Both the position numbers and the translations under genes were made by a program. Shown here one piece after another: positions 25,033-33,838 of a stretch of DNA of 64,000 nt. Source of the DNA: Yoonia sp. G8-12 (lineage in GTDB: Bacteria; Pseudomonadota; Alphaproteobacteria; Rhodobacterales; Rhodobacteraceae); NCBI RefSeq assembly GCF_038443675.1, contig NZ_CP151762.1:2232001-2296000 (forward strand), in the 5' to 3' direction. Positions within the stretch are counted from its first letter, which is position 1. Every line of letters starts with the position of its first letter. The notes under the pieces are model-generated. The model made no database searches, was not told the DNA's origin, and saw only the letters and a program-made list of their open reading frames with translations.

Positions 25033-25359
25033 ATGCCTAAGGAAGAGTGGGGCACAAAGCGCCTTTGCCCCGAAACCGGCAAACGCTTTTACGACCTGAA
25101 CGCGACGCCAATCATTAGCCCTTATACGGGAAATGAAGTAGCGGTCGACACATCCAAGACCCGCACCATGGTAGCGGACGCAGAGGATGCGCAAAGCGCC
25201 AAGATGAAAGACGTCGCAGAAGACGAAGATCTGGTGCTTGATGACGACGACGATGAAGATGATGTCGATCTGGGCGATGATGTTCTGGAAGATGATGACG
25301 ACGACGATACAGTGTCGCTCGACGAACTTGCCGACGTTGCCACGAACGACGACGATTAA
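25033..25359 (+). CDS. TIGR02300 (FYDLN-acid) protein
   Basis: 108 residues. The N-terminus WGTKRLCPETGKRFYDLNATPIISP is the family signature (quoted in part: GKRFYDLN), resembling a small zinc-ribbon-like fold. The rest is extremely acidic, with runs of Asp (DDDDDEDDVDLGDDVLEDDD). The family is restricted to alphaproteobacteria and its function is unknown. The gene is upstream of tRNA-Ala on the same strand, with a hairpin between. Confidence 0.92.
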   Translation: MPKEEWGTKRLCPETGKRFYDLNATPIISPYTGNEVAVDTSKTRTMVADAEDAQSAKMKDVAEDEDLVLDDDDDEDDVDLGDDVLEDDDDDDTVSLDELADVATNDDD

Positions 25360-25369
25360 AATGACGAGA

Positions 25370-25400
25370 CCGGGCGCGATTTTCTCTTGATCTCGCCCGG
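25370..25400 (+). terminator. Hairpin between the TIGR02300 gene and tRNA-Ala
   Basis: CCGGGCGCGAT and GATCTCGCCCGG form an imperfect stem around TTTCTCTT, just after the stop codon. There is no T run after it. Confidence 0.4.
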
Positions 25401-25442
25401 ATCGCTGCATAGATAGCGGCACACAGCGCAAGCTGATAGGAT

Positions 25443-25518
<76 letters not shown>

Positions 25519-25556
25519 TCCCCTACAGATCAATACGTTAGCTGATTACGAGAGTG

Positions 25557-25578
25557 GTGTGGCACATAAGTGTGACAC
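25557..25578 (+). repeat. Candidate integrase arm sites, left end
   Basis: GTGTGGCAC (25557-25565) and GTGTGACAC (25570-25578) lie 13 bp apart between attL and the integrase gene. The same pair with the same spacing occurs at the right end. Confidence 0.45.
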
Positions 25579-25581
25579 AAA

Positions 25582-27195
25582 ATGCGGCTACCTTCTTATC
25601 TTTCTGTCTCACGCCACGGGATGTTTTACTTCCGTTGGCCCCTGCACCAAAACTACCCAAGCGAGGTTCGTAGGACCATTCGCATTTCACTGAGGACAAG
25701 GTGTCCACAGGAGGCCAAGCGGCTTGCAAGGCATCTTGCGGCTTTCGGGCACGACATACTGGATAAGATAGAAGCGACCACAATGGATCACGCGGAAATT
25801 CGAGCAACTGTATACAAGTACTTCAAAGCACAACTTGAGACCGGCAAGCAGCGAGTAAACAAGAATGGCCCATTCGAACCCCAGCAAGTCGAACACTATC
25901 AGCAGACGCTAGACCTCCTGAAAGACGGCAACAAATCGTTCTGGCATACGATGGGTCGCGCATACGCCCAAACCGAATTGGACCGCTTCTACGACGTGAC
26001 TGGGCTTTCAGCCGTAGAATGCCGTGACATCCAACCCATGATCTTAGACGAGATCAGGAAGGCCCGTATCGGCGCATATGAGGCGGTTCTAGAGCACGCA
26101 GAGGGTCTTGAGCGGTACGACTTCACGGCAGCGCCTAGGGCGCTCTCAGAGGCTCCCGCAGGGCCATCCGGGCAGTCGGGTTTCCCAAGCCTATCGGAGG
26201 CCGTTAAGGCGTTCTTCCGGATCAACGAAAAGTCCTCCGACTGGACACCCGGCACGATGCAGAAGCGTCAGGCCGTTTTGGACCTCGCGCTCGAATGGTT
26301 TGGCCCGGAGATACCAATGGACCAGATCAAGAAACGGGACGCTTCCGACTTCAAAGAGGCTCTTATCGCCCTCCCCGTGAACCGCTCTAAGGTCTTCAGG
26401 CTACGGGGCATGACTTTACGCGAAATGATCGCTGTCGAAGACTTGCCAAAGATCAGCAATGCGACAATCAACGCGCACCTAAGTGTCTTCAAGGTATTCT
26501 GGGATTGGGCTGAGAAGCACGACTATGCGCCGGAGGCGCTGTTCCAAAACATGGCGGTCGGCAAAAAGAGTGCCGGTTCGAAGCAACGAGCACCCTTCAG
26601 TCAGATGGCGTTGGAACTGTCCTATGACGCCCTGACCAACCCTCAGAGCAAATTCTACGGCAAGACGAGCCACCGGTGGGCAACACTCATCGCGATGTTC
26701 ACGGGGGCGAGGCTAAACGAGGTCTGTCAGCTCCAGACTGAGGACATCACAACAGAAGATGGTATCCCAGTCTTCGATTTCACCGACGCTGGTGACAACC
26801 TCAAGCGTATCAAGTCAGCAGCTGGCAATCGCCGAGTTCCGATCCACAGCAAGCTGATTGATCTTGGAATTATGCAGTATCGAGATGAGATTGTAGCAGC
26901 GGGTCATGAGCAGTTGTTCCCAGACTACTCCTACCATCCCAAGCATGGCTACGGGGGCAAGCTGAGCAAGTGGTTCAATCGGACGTTTGTGGCTGCACTC
27001 GGTATTAAGTCGGAGGCAAATGTCTTCCACGGTCTTCGGCATACTTTCGCGACACGACTAGGTCAGGCCGACGTCCAAACTGAAATGATACAATTTGTGC
27101 TTGGACACGAACGCCAAGGAGTAACGCATCAGTTCTATGTTCATGGATACACTGCCGAGCAGAGCAAACGAGCCATCGAGAGCTTTACGATATAG
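25582..27195 (+). CDS. Tyrosine recombinase / phage-type integrase
   Basis: 537 residues. The N-terminus (MRLPSYLSVSRHGMFYFRWP) is the DUF6538 type seen in integrases of alphaproteobacterial islands. A core-binding domain occupies about residues 210-310. The catalytic domain shows Arg in MFTGARLNEVCQLQ, the HGLRHTFATRLGQ box, LGHERQGVTHQFYVHGY with the terminal His and Tyr. It lies 63 bases after the tRNA and should drive integration and excision of the 6.3 kb element. Base composition is lower in GC than the flanking core genes. Confidence 0.93.
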   Translation: MRLPSYLSVSRHGMFYFRWPLHQNYPSEVRRTIRISLRTRCPQEAKRLARHLAAFGHDILDKIEATTMDHAEIRATVYKYFKAQLETGKQRVNKNGPFEPQQVEHYQQTLDLLKDGNKSFWHTMGRAYAQTELDRFYDVTGLSAVECRDIQPMILDEIRKARIGAYEAVLEHAEGLERYDFTAAPRALSEAPAGPSGQSGFPSLSEAVKAFFRINEKSSDWTPGTMQKRQAVLDLALEWFGPEIPMDQIKKRDASDFKEALIALPVNRSKVFRLRGMTLREMIAVEDLPKISNATINAHLSVFKVFWDWAEKHDYAPEALFQNMAVGKKSAGSKQRAPFSQMALELSYDALTNPQSKFYGKTSHRWATLIAMFTGARLNEVCQLQTEDITTEDGIPVFDFTDAGDNLKRIKSAAGNRRVPIHSKLIDLGIMQYRDEIVAAGHEQLFPDYSYHPKHGYGGKLSKWFNRTFVAALGIKSEANVFHGLRHTFATRLGQADVQTEMIQFVLGHERQGVTHQFYVHGYTAEQSKRAIESFTI

Positions 27196-27208
27196 ATCAA
27201 GGTCTTTT

Positions 27209-28606
27209 CTAAAGCCTTCGCTCTAGGAGGCGATCCACAAAATCCTCAACGATTGCGCGAGATAAATCGAAGCCATCGAATACATTGAAGAGCTGGTTGA
27301 CGACGGTGTGGGTTTGATCGGTAATTGTCTCTGGTGCGGAGATCAGCGGCACCGACACTCGGACCGTAACCATGTCCTGCCTTGCCGTCGAATGCCCACT
27401 CAAAAATCGTTCCGGGTTTGCCCAAGACGATAATGTCCGCCCCTTTAAACCGGTCCAACGAAAAGCGAACTCCAGTGTTGTAACTTCTGGGTCGCACGAC
27501 ATAGCTTGTGCGAAGGATCGACCAACCGCAATTGTCTCTGCAACACGAAGAACAACCAAGCCAAAGTCCAGTGTTGTCAGGGGCTCTGGCGCCCTATCTG
27601 AACTACTGAGATCGTCCTGCAAAGCGCGCCTCAAGTAAAACCGTCCAGAAGGTTCTTTGCGCATGAAGTCGAGATGCTTTCCGCCCCAATCGTTTTCTAG
27701 CGATAGGACAAGGGCCTCCCAGCCCCCATCGAGCACATACGGACGCGAGTGTTCGTCCTGAAATCCTGAACTATCAAGCCAAATTGGCCAACCGGTAAGG
27801 GTGGGGTTGCTAGTGTCCAGCAGACGGAGGAACTCTTGGTTGAGCTTACCAGAAGTGCATTTGCCGATCATATTGAGAGCGACCTCAAAAACCCCGTGAG
27901 GAGGAAGCTTGATGCCCCGTTCCTGTACTTGATTGAAGAACCGGATTTCTCCCTCCGACATGAAGGACTGGAGATCATCATCGACAGAAGGTAGGCCACT
28001 TTGCCACCCTCCCAGCTCGTCTGCCATCGAAAGAAACATAGCTGGTGTGAGACCGCTGAGATGTCGTCTGAGGAAACGGCCAATGTCGGCTTCTCGGTTC
28101 TCGAAACATAGCCTAACCAGTTCAGGAAGATCGCTGTGTGGTATTCTCGCCGAGCTTACTCGATTATTTGCTCGCAGCGTCCGAAAGTAGATTGCATCTA
28201 CCTCGACAAGAGAATGACCAGAACCATTATCTATTGCCTTTTTGACAGCAACAGGACTTACAATTCCGGAGGGAACAGAGATAACAACGTACTCCTGGTC
28301 GTTCATACGAGGATACACCACCTCCACGTCAAATGGTTCAGAGGAGTGGCGGGACACAATGTCTTGAATGATGTCAGCATGAAATGTTGCTGCCACATCA
28401 GCGGGAGCACCTTCGAGGTCTGGCTGCATCGTTTTATCATCGAAGCCGACTACAAAAAAGCCACCATCAAAGTTGAAAAGGGCCTGTAGGCCCTTAACGA
28501 GTTTTGCCTTTCCTTTTGGCTCAGTGGGATTGAACCAACGCTTCACCTCCACCGATCGAGTTTCCGACAATGTCCGGATGAGTTGTTCAGCATCTTCGAT
28601 TTTCAT
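27209..28606 (-). CDS. AlbA_2 / Schlafen-like protein (island cargo)
   Basis: 465 residues. The N-terminal 150 match the AlbA_2 (Schlafen-like) pattern: ETRSVEVKRWFNP (E-x-K motif), KLVKGLQALFNFDGGFFVVG, then GFDDKTMQPDLEG and a strand YVVISVPSG. The remaining 300 residues are unassigned, with WGGKHLDFMRKEPSGRFYLR as a distinctive stretch. AlbA_2 proteins are often nucleic-acid binding or cleaving and frequent in defence loci. It converges tail to tail with the integrase (13-base gap) and diverges from the coiled-coil membrane gene. Function unproven. Confidence 0.75.
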   Translation of the reverse strand: MKIEDAEQLIRTLSETRSVEVKRWFNPTEPKGKAKLVKGLQALFNFDGGFFVVGFDDKTMQPDLEGAPADVAATFHADIIQDIVSRHSSEPFDVEVVYPRMNDQEYVVISVPSGIVSPVAVKKAIDNGSGHSLVEVDAIYFRTLRANNRVSSARIPHSDLPELVRLCFENREADIGRFLRRHLSGLTPAMFLSMADELGGWQSGLPSVDDDLQSFMSEGEIRFFNQVQERGIKLPPHGVFEVALNMIGKCTSGKLNQEFLRLLDTSNPTLTGWPIWLDSSGFQDEHSRPYVLDGGWEALVLSLENDWGGKHLDFMRKEPSGRFYLRRALQDDLSSSDRAPEPLTTLDFGLVVLRVAETIAVGRSFAQAMSCDPEVTTLEFAFRWTGLKGRTLSSWANPERFLSGHSTARQDMVTVRVSVPLISAPETITDQTHTVVNQLFNVFDGFDLSRAIVEDFVDRLLERRL

Positions 28607-28743
28607 TCTTGCCCCAACTTACTGTTCCGACTGGATTGGTGCAGACCATAATTCAGACAGTCAGAGACACAAGCTCAACCATATGTTGTGACCAAGCACA
28701 CTTTATAATATCATTAAGGAGACACTAATTAGGGAAAACAAGA

Positions 28744-30039
28744 ATGGCCGACACGAGGCGAGTTTACAAGATTGACGATGCTACGGTGGTCGGTCTCTTC
28801 GCTAGTCTGGCAGACTTGTTTCCGGAGCATCCTACTTCCGCGAGATTTACGGTATTGCAGGGGCTGAACTACGACTTAAAGGAAGCCTCTGCACTTGAGG
28901 GATTAACTGGTATCTACTCGTTCCAAGCTGCGTCATTCTCCGTCAAACTTGGGTCTAACAGGCAAATATCGGTCGGCTTCAGAAGGAGCCTTAGGCAGGC
29001 GCAAACCAATCAGTTAGAACCGTCCGCTCGCTACGATGAGTTTGATATATCTTTTGGAGGCGGTGATGGAGCGTTCTGGGAAGATAACAAAGAGCTAGTC
29101 TCTGATGTGGCAAGGCTTGTCAGTGCCTTAGACATAGCGCCACCGCATGCAAGAGATACAGATGATGAGACGGTTTTGCATGAGTTGATGCGCGGGATCA
29201 GCTCTACACACAGACAAATGCTCGGGGGCTTAGACAAGGCTGTCAAAGATGCAAACGACCGACGCTCAGAGTTAGAGCGGGAGGCCGACGAACGTGACAA
29301 GGCACGCCAAGAGAAGCATGAGGAAGCTCTAGCTGCACTCGCCAAAGAACGTGAGCAACTCCAGCTTCAGTCTTACCGATCTGAGCGCCGACGGATAATG
29401 CAGGAAATTACAAACGCTAAGGCGTTGGAGCGGAGGCATGGACTTGCACCGACAGGGTCGGCCAGAGCACGGTGGGCCGTTTTCTACGCAGCAATTCTCC
29501 TAGGTTTGATTTCTTTCTTCATCACCTACCAAAGCCTCGCTCTGCTTGGAGCAGATGAGGCGTTAGCCCAGGGTATTATTGCATCCCTACCCGCAGAGTT
29601 TGGTACTGCTGAAGTTGTTCAATCAGTTGATGCGGCACTCGGTACGACGAATTGGTATCTAATCATCCGAAGTATCTTTTCATCATTGGTGGGGATAGGT
29701 GCATTCGCCTACGCTGCTTCATGGCTCCGTTCATTCTATGACAGTGAAGTAGCTGCTGCTCGTTCAATTGACAAATACAACTACGACCTGATCCGGGCCA
29801 GTTGGATCATCGAAACAGTTCTTGAGGTCAAGCAAGAGCATGACAGCGTTGTACCAAACCACTGGATCGAAGGAGTTACGCGAGGTCTATTCACCGAGAC
29901 GGGATCACAGTCCACTACCGACGAAAGCGTACAAGCGCTAAAAGCCCTCCTCGGATTTACGGCGTCAGCTTCTTTCGGACCGGAGGGGCCCAAAGTGGAA
30001 CTCAACCGCCGTAATGCCAAAAAACTGTCGGATAGTTGA
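28744..30039 (+). CDS. Coiled-coil membrane protein of unknown function (island cargo)
   Basis: 431 residues. An N-terminal globular domain of about 125 residues (VYKIDDATVVGLFASLADLF) is followed by a long charged coiled coil (about 155-225, rich in E/R/K, such as SELEREADERDKARQEKHEE). Two hydrophobic segments (about 243-265 and 300-325) come next, then a soluble tail (DSEVAAARSIDKYNYDLIRA). The TATAAT at 28704-28709 could be its -10 box. It shares a 137-bp divergent promoter with the AlbA_2 gene. No known family is recognised. A membrane effector partner is one reading. Confidence 0.7.
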   Translation: MADTRRVYKIDDATVVGLFASLADLFPEHPTSARFTVLQGLNYDLKEASALEGLTGIYSFQAASFSVKLGSNRQISVGFRRSLRQAQTNQLEPSARYDEFDISFGGGDGAFWEDNKELVSDVARLVSALDIAPPHARDTDDETVLHELMRGISSTHRQMLGGLDKAVKDANDRRSELEREADERDKARQEKHEEALAALAKEREQLQLQSYRSERRRIMQEITNAKALERRHGLAPTGSARARWAVFYAAILLGLISFFITYQSLALLGADEALAQGIIASLPAEFGTAEVVQSVDAALGTTNWYLIIRSIFSSLVGIGAFAYAASWLRSFYDSEVAAARSIDKYNYDLIRASWIIETVLEVKQEHDSVVPNHWIEGVTRGLFTETGSQSTTDESVQALKALLGFTASASFGPEGPKVELNRRNAKKLSDS

Positions 30040-30406
30040 TCACATCCCGCGCCGATACTGCTTCCAACTAAGTGACTAAGGGAAATATCGGATATATTTT
30101 TGCGAGGGGTTATCTACTAGCTTTATCGCGCCATCTTACCCCATACCCCCATTCGCAACTGGTTCGATGTTCAGTAACATTCACAACCAAGTAACGATTG
30201 CAGCACTTCGCTCTATCGTATCCCAATAGTACAATGAACGGTTCCCCATGCAGGGATGAGGGAGGGGCACCCGAAGTCTCACAGGGCATGGCCATACGGG
30301 ATGTCTCGACAATCATTCATAAGTGTCTCACATAATACCCATTGACACCTTTGAGACATTCGCCCTAGACAGTCTAAGATGTCATTGAGACACTTATAGG
30401 GATTGA
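30040..30406. other. Intergenic region before the serine recombinase
   Basis: No convincing gene. The only frame, 68 codons on the minus strand (30110-30316), has no ribosome site or recognisable product. The right third carries the inverted repeats described at 30319-30397. Confidence 0.5.
30319..30397. repeat. Inverted repeat, candidate recombination (res) site
   Basis: ATAAGTGTCTCA (30319-30330) and its exact complement TGAGACACTTAT (30386-30397) flank 55 bp. Between and beside them lie further TGTCTC/GAGACA half-sites (30302-30307, 30353-30358). The array ends 10 bp before the serine recombinase start, the usual position of a resolvase site or autoregulatory operator. Confidence 0.6.
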
Positions 30407-31039
30407 ATGATGATTGTTGGATACGCTCGCACCTCGACACTGGACCAGACCGCTGGCCTTGAAGCCCAGCAACGGGACCTGACCAAAGCTGGCTGTGAGA
30501 AGGTCTTTGTTGAGCAGGTTTCATCAGTGGATGTGAAGGCCCGTGAGAAGCTCGCTGAGGCCCTTGAGTTCATCCGTGACAGTGACACCATCGTGGTCAC
30601 CAAGTTGGACCGTATGGCCCGCTCAGTGGCTCACCTGCTGGAGATACTTGAGGCCATAGAGGCCAAGGGTGCATCCCTTCGCATTCTCGATATGGCGATT
30701 GATACCAGCACTCCCAATGGCCGCCTGATGTTGAACATCCTTGGCAGCGTTGCGCAGTTCGAGCGTGAGATCATGCTTGAGAGGCAGCGAGAGGGCATTG
30801 CGAAGGCCAAGGCTGAGGGCAAGTACAAGGGCAGGAGCCCAACAGCCCGTGCAAAGACGGATCAGGTTCTGACGCTCAAGGCAGAGGGCATTGGACCAGC
30901 AGAGATCGCCCGGCGTCTCAGAATTGGTAGGGCAAGCGTCTATCGCATCCTTAAAGAGCAAAAAGCCGGGGGCAGGAAGCGCCGGAAACAGACCCTCTGG
31001 CTATGGTTGCCACACCAACTGCTTCGGGCTAGCAGATAA
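30407..31039 (+). CDS. Serine recombinase (resolvase/invertase family)
   Basis: 210 residues. The catalytic domain begins MMIVGYARTSTLDQTAGLEA with the nucleophilic Ser near residue 10. It goes on with VTKLDRMARSVAHLLE and GRLMLNILGSVAQFEREIMLERQREG. After the E-helix comes a helix-turn-helix (GIGPAEIARRLRIGRASVYRILKE). It is a small resolvase/invertase, not a large serine integrase. The last 25 residues (GGRKRRKQTLWLWLPHQLL) are unusual and may reflect read-through past the normal end. It may resolve cointegrates or invert DNA between the repeats upstream. Confidence 0.9.
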   Translation: MMIVGYARTSTLDQTAGLEAQQRDLTKAGCEKVFVEQVSSVDVKAREKLAEALEFIRDSDTIVVTKLDRMARSVAHLLEILEAIEAKGASLRILDMAIDTSTPNGRLMLNILGSVAQFEREIMLERQREGIAKAKAEGKYKGRSPTARAKTDQVLTLKAEGIGPAEIARRLRIGRASVYRILKEQKAGGRKRRKQTLWLWLPHQLLRASR

Positions 31040-31789
31040 ACCGTTCCTCAGGGCTAAATTGCCCCAACGTTGCCTTAAGCCCGTATCTGCATTGGGGATT
31101 TGCTTTGTCTGACTGCGTGTCTTGTAGCACTGCTCATCAGCTTCTAATCGGTTTAGTCCGACTACCGATGGATGGTCTTGCTTGTGGGTGCATCTATTTG
31201 CTTTGGAATTGCTTTGATCTGGGGCCAGTTATACCCAAGTCATATGTTCAAGTGCTTAACCCTGCCTAAGATAGACATACAAACCCGATCAGGCTGTATC
31301 TGTTTCAGCCTTGAGCGTATCCAGATTAGTCTAATTCATTGTAATCATTCATAAATTCATGCTTGTTATCATAAATCATTCATAACCTCATATACATAAC
31401 TCATTGAATAAATTGAATAAATTGAATAATAACCCGATATGAGTATCTGATCTATAACCCGATTGAAGTTCCAGACATCTAAATTGATTGGGCGACTGTG
31501 ATTGAGAGTATTTAACGATCTGATATATAACAATAATATATGTGAGTGGTGGTAGTCCGTCATGCCCAAGGGTACATAATGGAGTTACGCACCATCGTCA
31601 TTGCAAGTGTCAGAGAATAGAAAGTTACCATGCAGAGGAAGGCAGAATATCTAAACACCTGCATCGATAGGCAGAAAGGTGTCGGGATGGCCTTGAGATC
31701 GGAAGAGTGTGACACTACGGTGTGACACACAACGAAATAGCACACTACGATAGTGTTAGTTATCAAAGACTTGTAGGTTTGCCCGGGTT
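31040..31789. other. AT-rich right end of the island, no gene seen
   Basis: About 750 bp with no supported gene. It is strongly AT-rich from 31250 on and contains a near-perfect 9-bp tandem repeat (ATTGAATAA three times, about 31403-31431). AACCCGAT recurs three times (about 31283, 31432, 31456), and CATTCATAA-type repeats lie near 31345-31385. The GTGTGACAC pair lies at 31707-31728. It may hold excision or regulatory sites. Confidence 0.5.
31707..31728 (+). repeat. Candidate integrase arm sites, right end
   Basis: GTGTGACAC at 31707-31715 and again at 31720-31728, 13 bp apart, 62 bp before attR. Same orientation and spacing as the pair at the left end. Confidence 0.45.
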
Positions 31790-31806
31790 TCCCCTAGGCT
31801 CCACCA
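31790..31806 (+). repeat. Right attachment repeat (attR)
   Basis: Exact 17-bp copy of the tRNA-Ala 3' end, TCCCCTAGGCTCCACCA, without the rest of the tRNA. Marks the right border of the element. Confidence 0.8.
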
Positions 31807-31885
31807 AACTATCATTTTTTGACTGAAATATCGGCGCGTGCAATACGCCGGTTATTGTCTGTACTGCGGCTTCGATGCAGAACGA

Positions 31886-32383
31886 TTAACGTGGTCGTAT
31901 ACGACTTTTGCAACTCGCCGCGCGCAATTGGCTGGGGCTTCGGGGCGTTATTTTACTCTGTGGCACAGCGCCCTCTGGCTGTGTCTGAGACGCGTCCTTG
32001 TGTACTACCGCTGAAATAAAAGCCGCAACATCGAACTCTGTTTCGTTTGCTGCGCGTGCCAGTGCTTTTTTCAAAGCGCGGTTTGAGAGCGCCGCTGTCA
32101 ATTGTGCCGCAAGTGCACGGCGTAGCACCTTATCGCAAGGCGCATCTTCGCCGTCAGTCTTTACAGGATCCGCGTCTGATAGTTCAAAACCGGCTTCTTC
32201 CAAAAACAGTCGTACAATTGGTGGCGCAGATGTTACGGCCTCCGTCGTCGTCGGATCACGGAAAAAAGCGACAACTTTATTTGAGCGCGCGTGACCTTGG
32301 CTAGTAAGGCCTTTTCCACCGCCTAATCCTGCCTGAGAAGACGCACTGTCCACAGGATACATCTGAAAATCATAACGCAACAC
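31886..32383 (-). CDS. Hypothetical protein beside the island
   Basis: 165 residues (an ATG at 32362 would give 158). Central helical segment IVRLFLEEAGFELSDADP and KVLRRALAAQLTAALSNRALKKALARAANE-like helices (quoted in part: ALAAQLTAALSNRALKKAL), then a Pro/Ser/Arg-rich tail. No family is recognised. It is chromosomal sequence just outside attR. The long frame and Ala-rich helix favour coding, but a competing frame exists on the other strand. Confidence 0.45.
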   Translation of the reverse strand: MLRYDFQMYPVDSASSQAGLGGGKGLTSQGHARSNKVVAFFRDPTTTEAVTSAPPIVRLFLEEAGFELSDADPVKTDGEDAPCDKVLRRALAAQLTAALSNRALKKALARAANETEFDVAAFISAVVHKDASQTQPEGAVPQSKITPRSPSQLRAASCKSRIRPR

Positions 32384-32565
32384 GGTTTACACCAATAACA
32401 CTTAACACCTCTTCTGAACCTACCAAATGCGGCGGGAGTGGGCAAAGAGTTTGTCCCACATGAGGTGAATTCTTGTCTAAAATTAGAAGGAACGGCGATA
32501 TTGTTGCCGATATGCCGCCTAAACTAGCACCACTTCCGATACTGTCGCGAAACCGGCTGCAAATA

Positions 32566-33582
32566 TCAAACAGGTCCAAGCGTCCCTCGGAAGACAGGCC
32601 GCGTTTGAACCTCGATCGGCTCCAATGCAACCCCATCGCGCAAGAGCTTCACCAAGGCCTGTCCTGCCTTGCGACCCATTTCGCGGTGCGGCACATGCAC
32701 CGTTGTCAGTGCTGGATAGACTACCTGGGCCAGTTCGATGTCATCAAAGCCGATGATTGAAACTTCACCTGGCACTGCGATCCCGCGTTCTCTTGCGCGT
32801 CGAAGTGCACCGACAGCCAAAACGTCGTTCCCACAAAAAACGGCTGTCGGGCGCGGTTCTTGCGCCATTACCTCATCAAAAGCAGCTGCGCCTTCATCAA
32901 TGCCATACTTCGTTTCCACAAAACAAAGGGCGTCGCTGTTCAGGCTAGCCACTGTCATCGCACGCTTGATCCCGTCACGTCGCCCGGATGCGCGGTCGTT
33001 CTGTGCAGTTTCCGCCGAGATCAGCGCCAACCGCCGATGCCCCATCTCAATCACTTTCTGGGCCATCGCCTGCATTGCTGCACTGTTATTGAAGCCCACC
33101 GAAGGCCGCGCCGCCTCTGGGTCAAACGCCCAAGTCAAAAGGACCGGTACGCCCTGCGCATCCAAAAAATCGTAAATTGCTGGGTCGCGGTGATACCCGA
33201 TCAGCAAAAGCGCGTCGGCACCGCGCGCAACCAGCGACCTGATCTGCTCTTCCTCGGTAGTGGGCTGGTAGGCCGTACTGGCAACCAGCATCGTAAACCC
33301 ATTGCTTCGCAATTCTTCCTGAAAGGCCTGAAGCCCGCGCGCAAAGATTGCATTCTCCATCGTCGGGATAATTGCCCCGATCGTATTGGTCCGACGGGCC
33401 GCCATCGCGCGGGCACCGAAATTCGGCGAATAGCCCAACGCCGCAATTGCAGCGTTCACTTTGCTGCGCGTTGTCGACGCCACCTGATCAGGGAAATTTA
33501 TCGCCCGCGAAACAGTCGCGGTCGACACCCCGGCGCGGCTGGCCACATCTTGCAAAGTCGGAGTTGGTCTTTGGGATGTCAT
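32566..33582 (-). CDS. LacI-family regulator of the sulfonate cluster
   Basis: 338 residues. The N-terminal helix-turn-helix is typical (PTLQDVASRAGVSTATVSRA), then hinge SPNFGARAMAARRTNTIGAI and a periplasmic-binding-like ligand domain (FCGNDVLAVGALRRARERGI, GFDDIELAQVVYPALTTV). The ATG at 33582 is taken because TGGAG precedes it and the family begins there; an extension to 33711 has no match. It diverges from hpsN, and a perfect operator palindrome lies between them. The inducer is probably a cluster substrate such as DHPS or sulfolactate. Confidence 0.9.
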   Translation of the reverse strand: MTSQRPTPTLQDVASRAGVSTATVSRAINFPDQVASTTRSKVNAAIAALGYSPNFGARAMAARRTNTIGAIIPTMENAIFARGLQAFQEELRSNGFTMLVASTAYQPTTEEEQIRSLVARGADALLLIGYHRDPAIYDFLDAQGVPVLLTWAFDPEAARPSVGFNNSAAMQAMAQKVIEMGHRRLALISAETAQNDRASGRRDGIKRAMTVASLNSDALCFVETKYGIDEGAAAFDEVMAQEPRPTAVFCGNDVLAVGALRRARERGIAVPGEVSIIGFDDIELAQVVYPALTTVHVPHREMGRKAGQALVKLLRDGVALEPIEVQTRPVFRGTLGPV

Positions 33583-33679
33583 GCGCGCTCCAGTCGGGTC
33601 GACCCCTAACATATCTTGGATAATTGTCCGTGATAATAGTGACCGATATCGAAAAATGTAAAGGCTTGCATAAACGCGA

Positions 33680-33693
33680 TGTAAGCGCTTACA
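33680..33693. promoter_or_regulatory. LacI-type operator TGTAAGCGCTTACA
   Basis: A perfect 14-bp palindrome with central CG, midway between the LacI gene and hpsN. It is the likely site of the adjacent regulator, controlling both directions. Confidence 0.75.
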
Positions 33694-33838
33694 ATAAACG
33701 CAGAATCGCAAAACTGTCTTGGGAGGGTACAGCTTTGAAAATCGCAGCAGACAATCAGCATGCGCGACTGGCCAATACTCGTATTCCTTTGATTGCGAAT
33801 ACGATGCTTCCCGACATCACCAACTAAGGTAACGAAAC

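Noticed and set aside
25122..25343. 73-codon Ser-rich frame opposite the TIGR02300 gene
   Set aside because: The poly-Ser is the complement of the poly-Asp stretch of the real protein.
31250..31560. AT-rich repeats considered as a CRISPR array
   Set aside because: Units are 8-9 bp without uniform spacers, and no cas genes are in the window.
33624..33827. 67-codon frame between the LacI gene and hpsN
   Set aside because: Lies over the operator and promoter region, has no ribosome site and no recognisable product.
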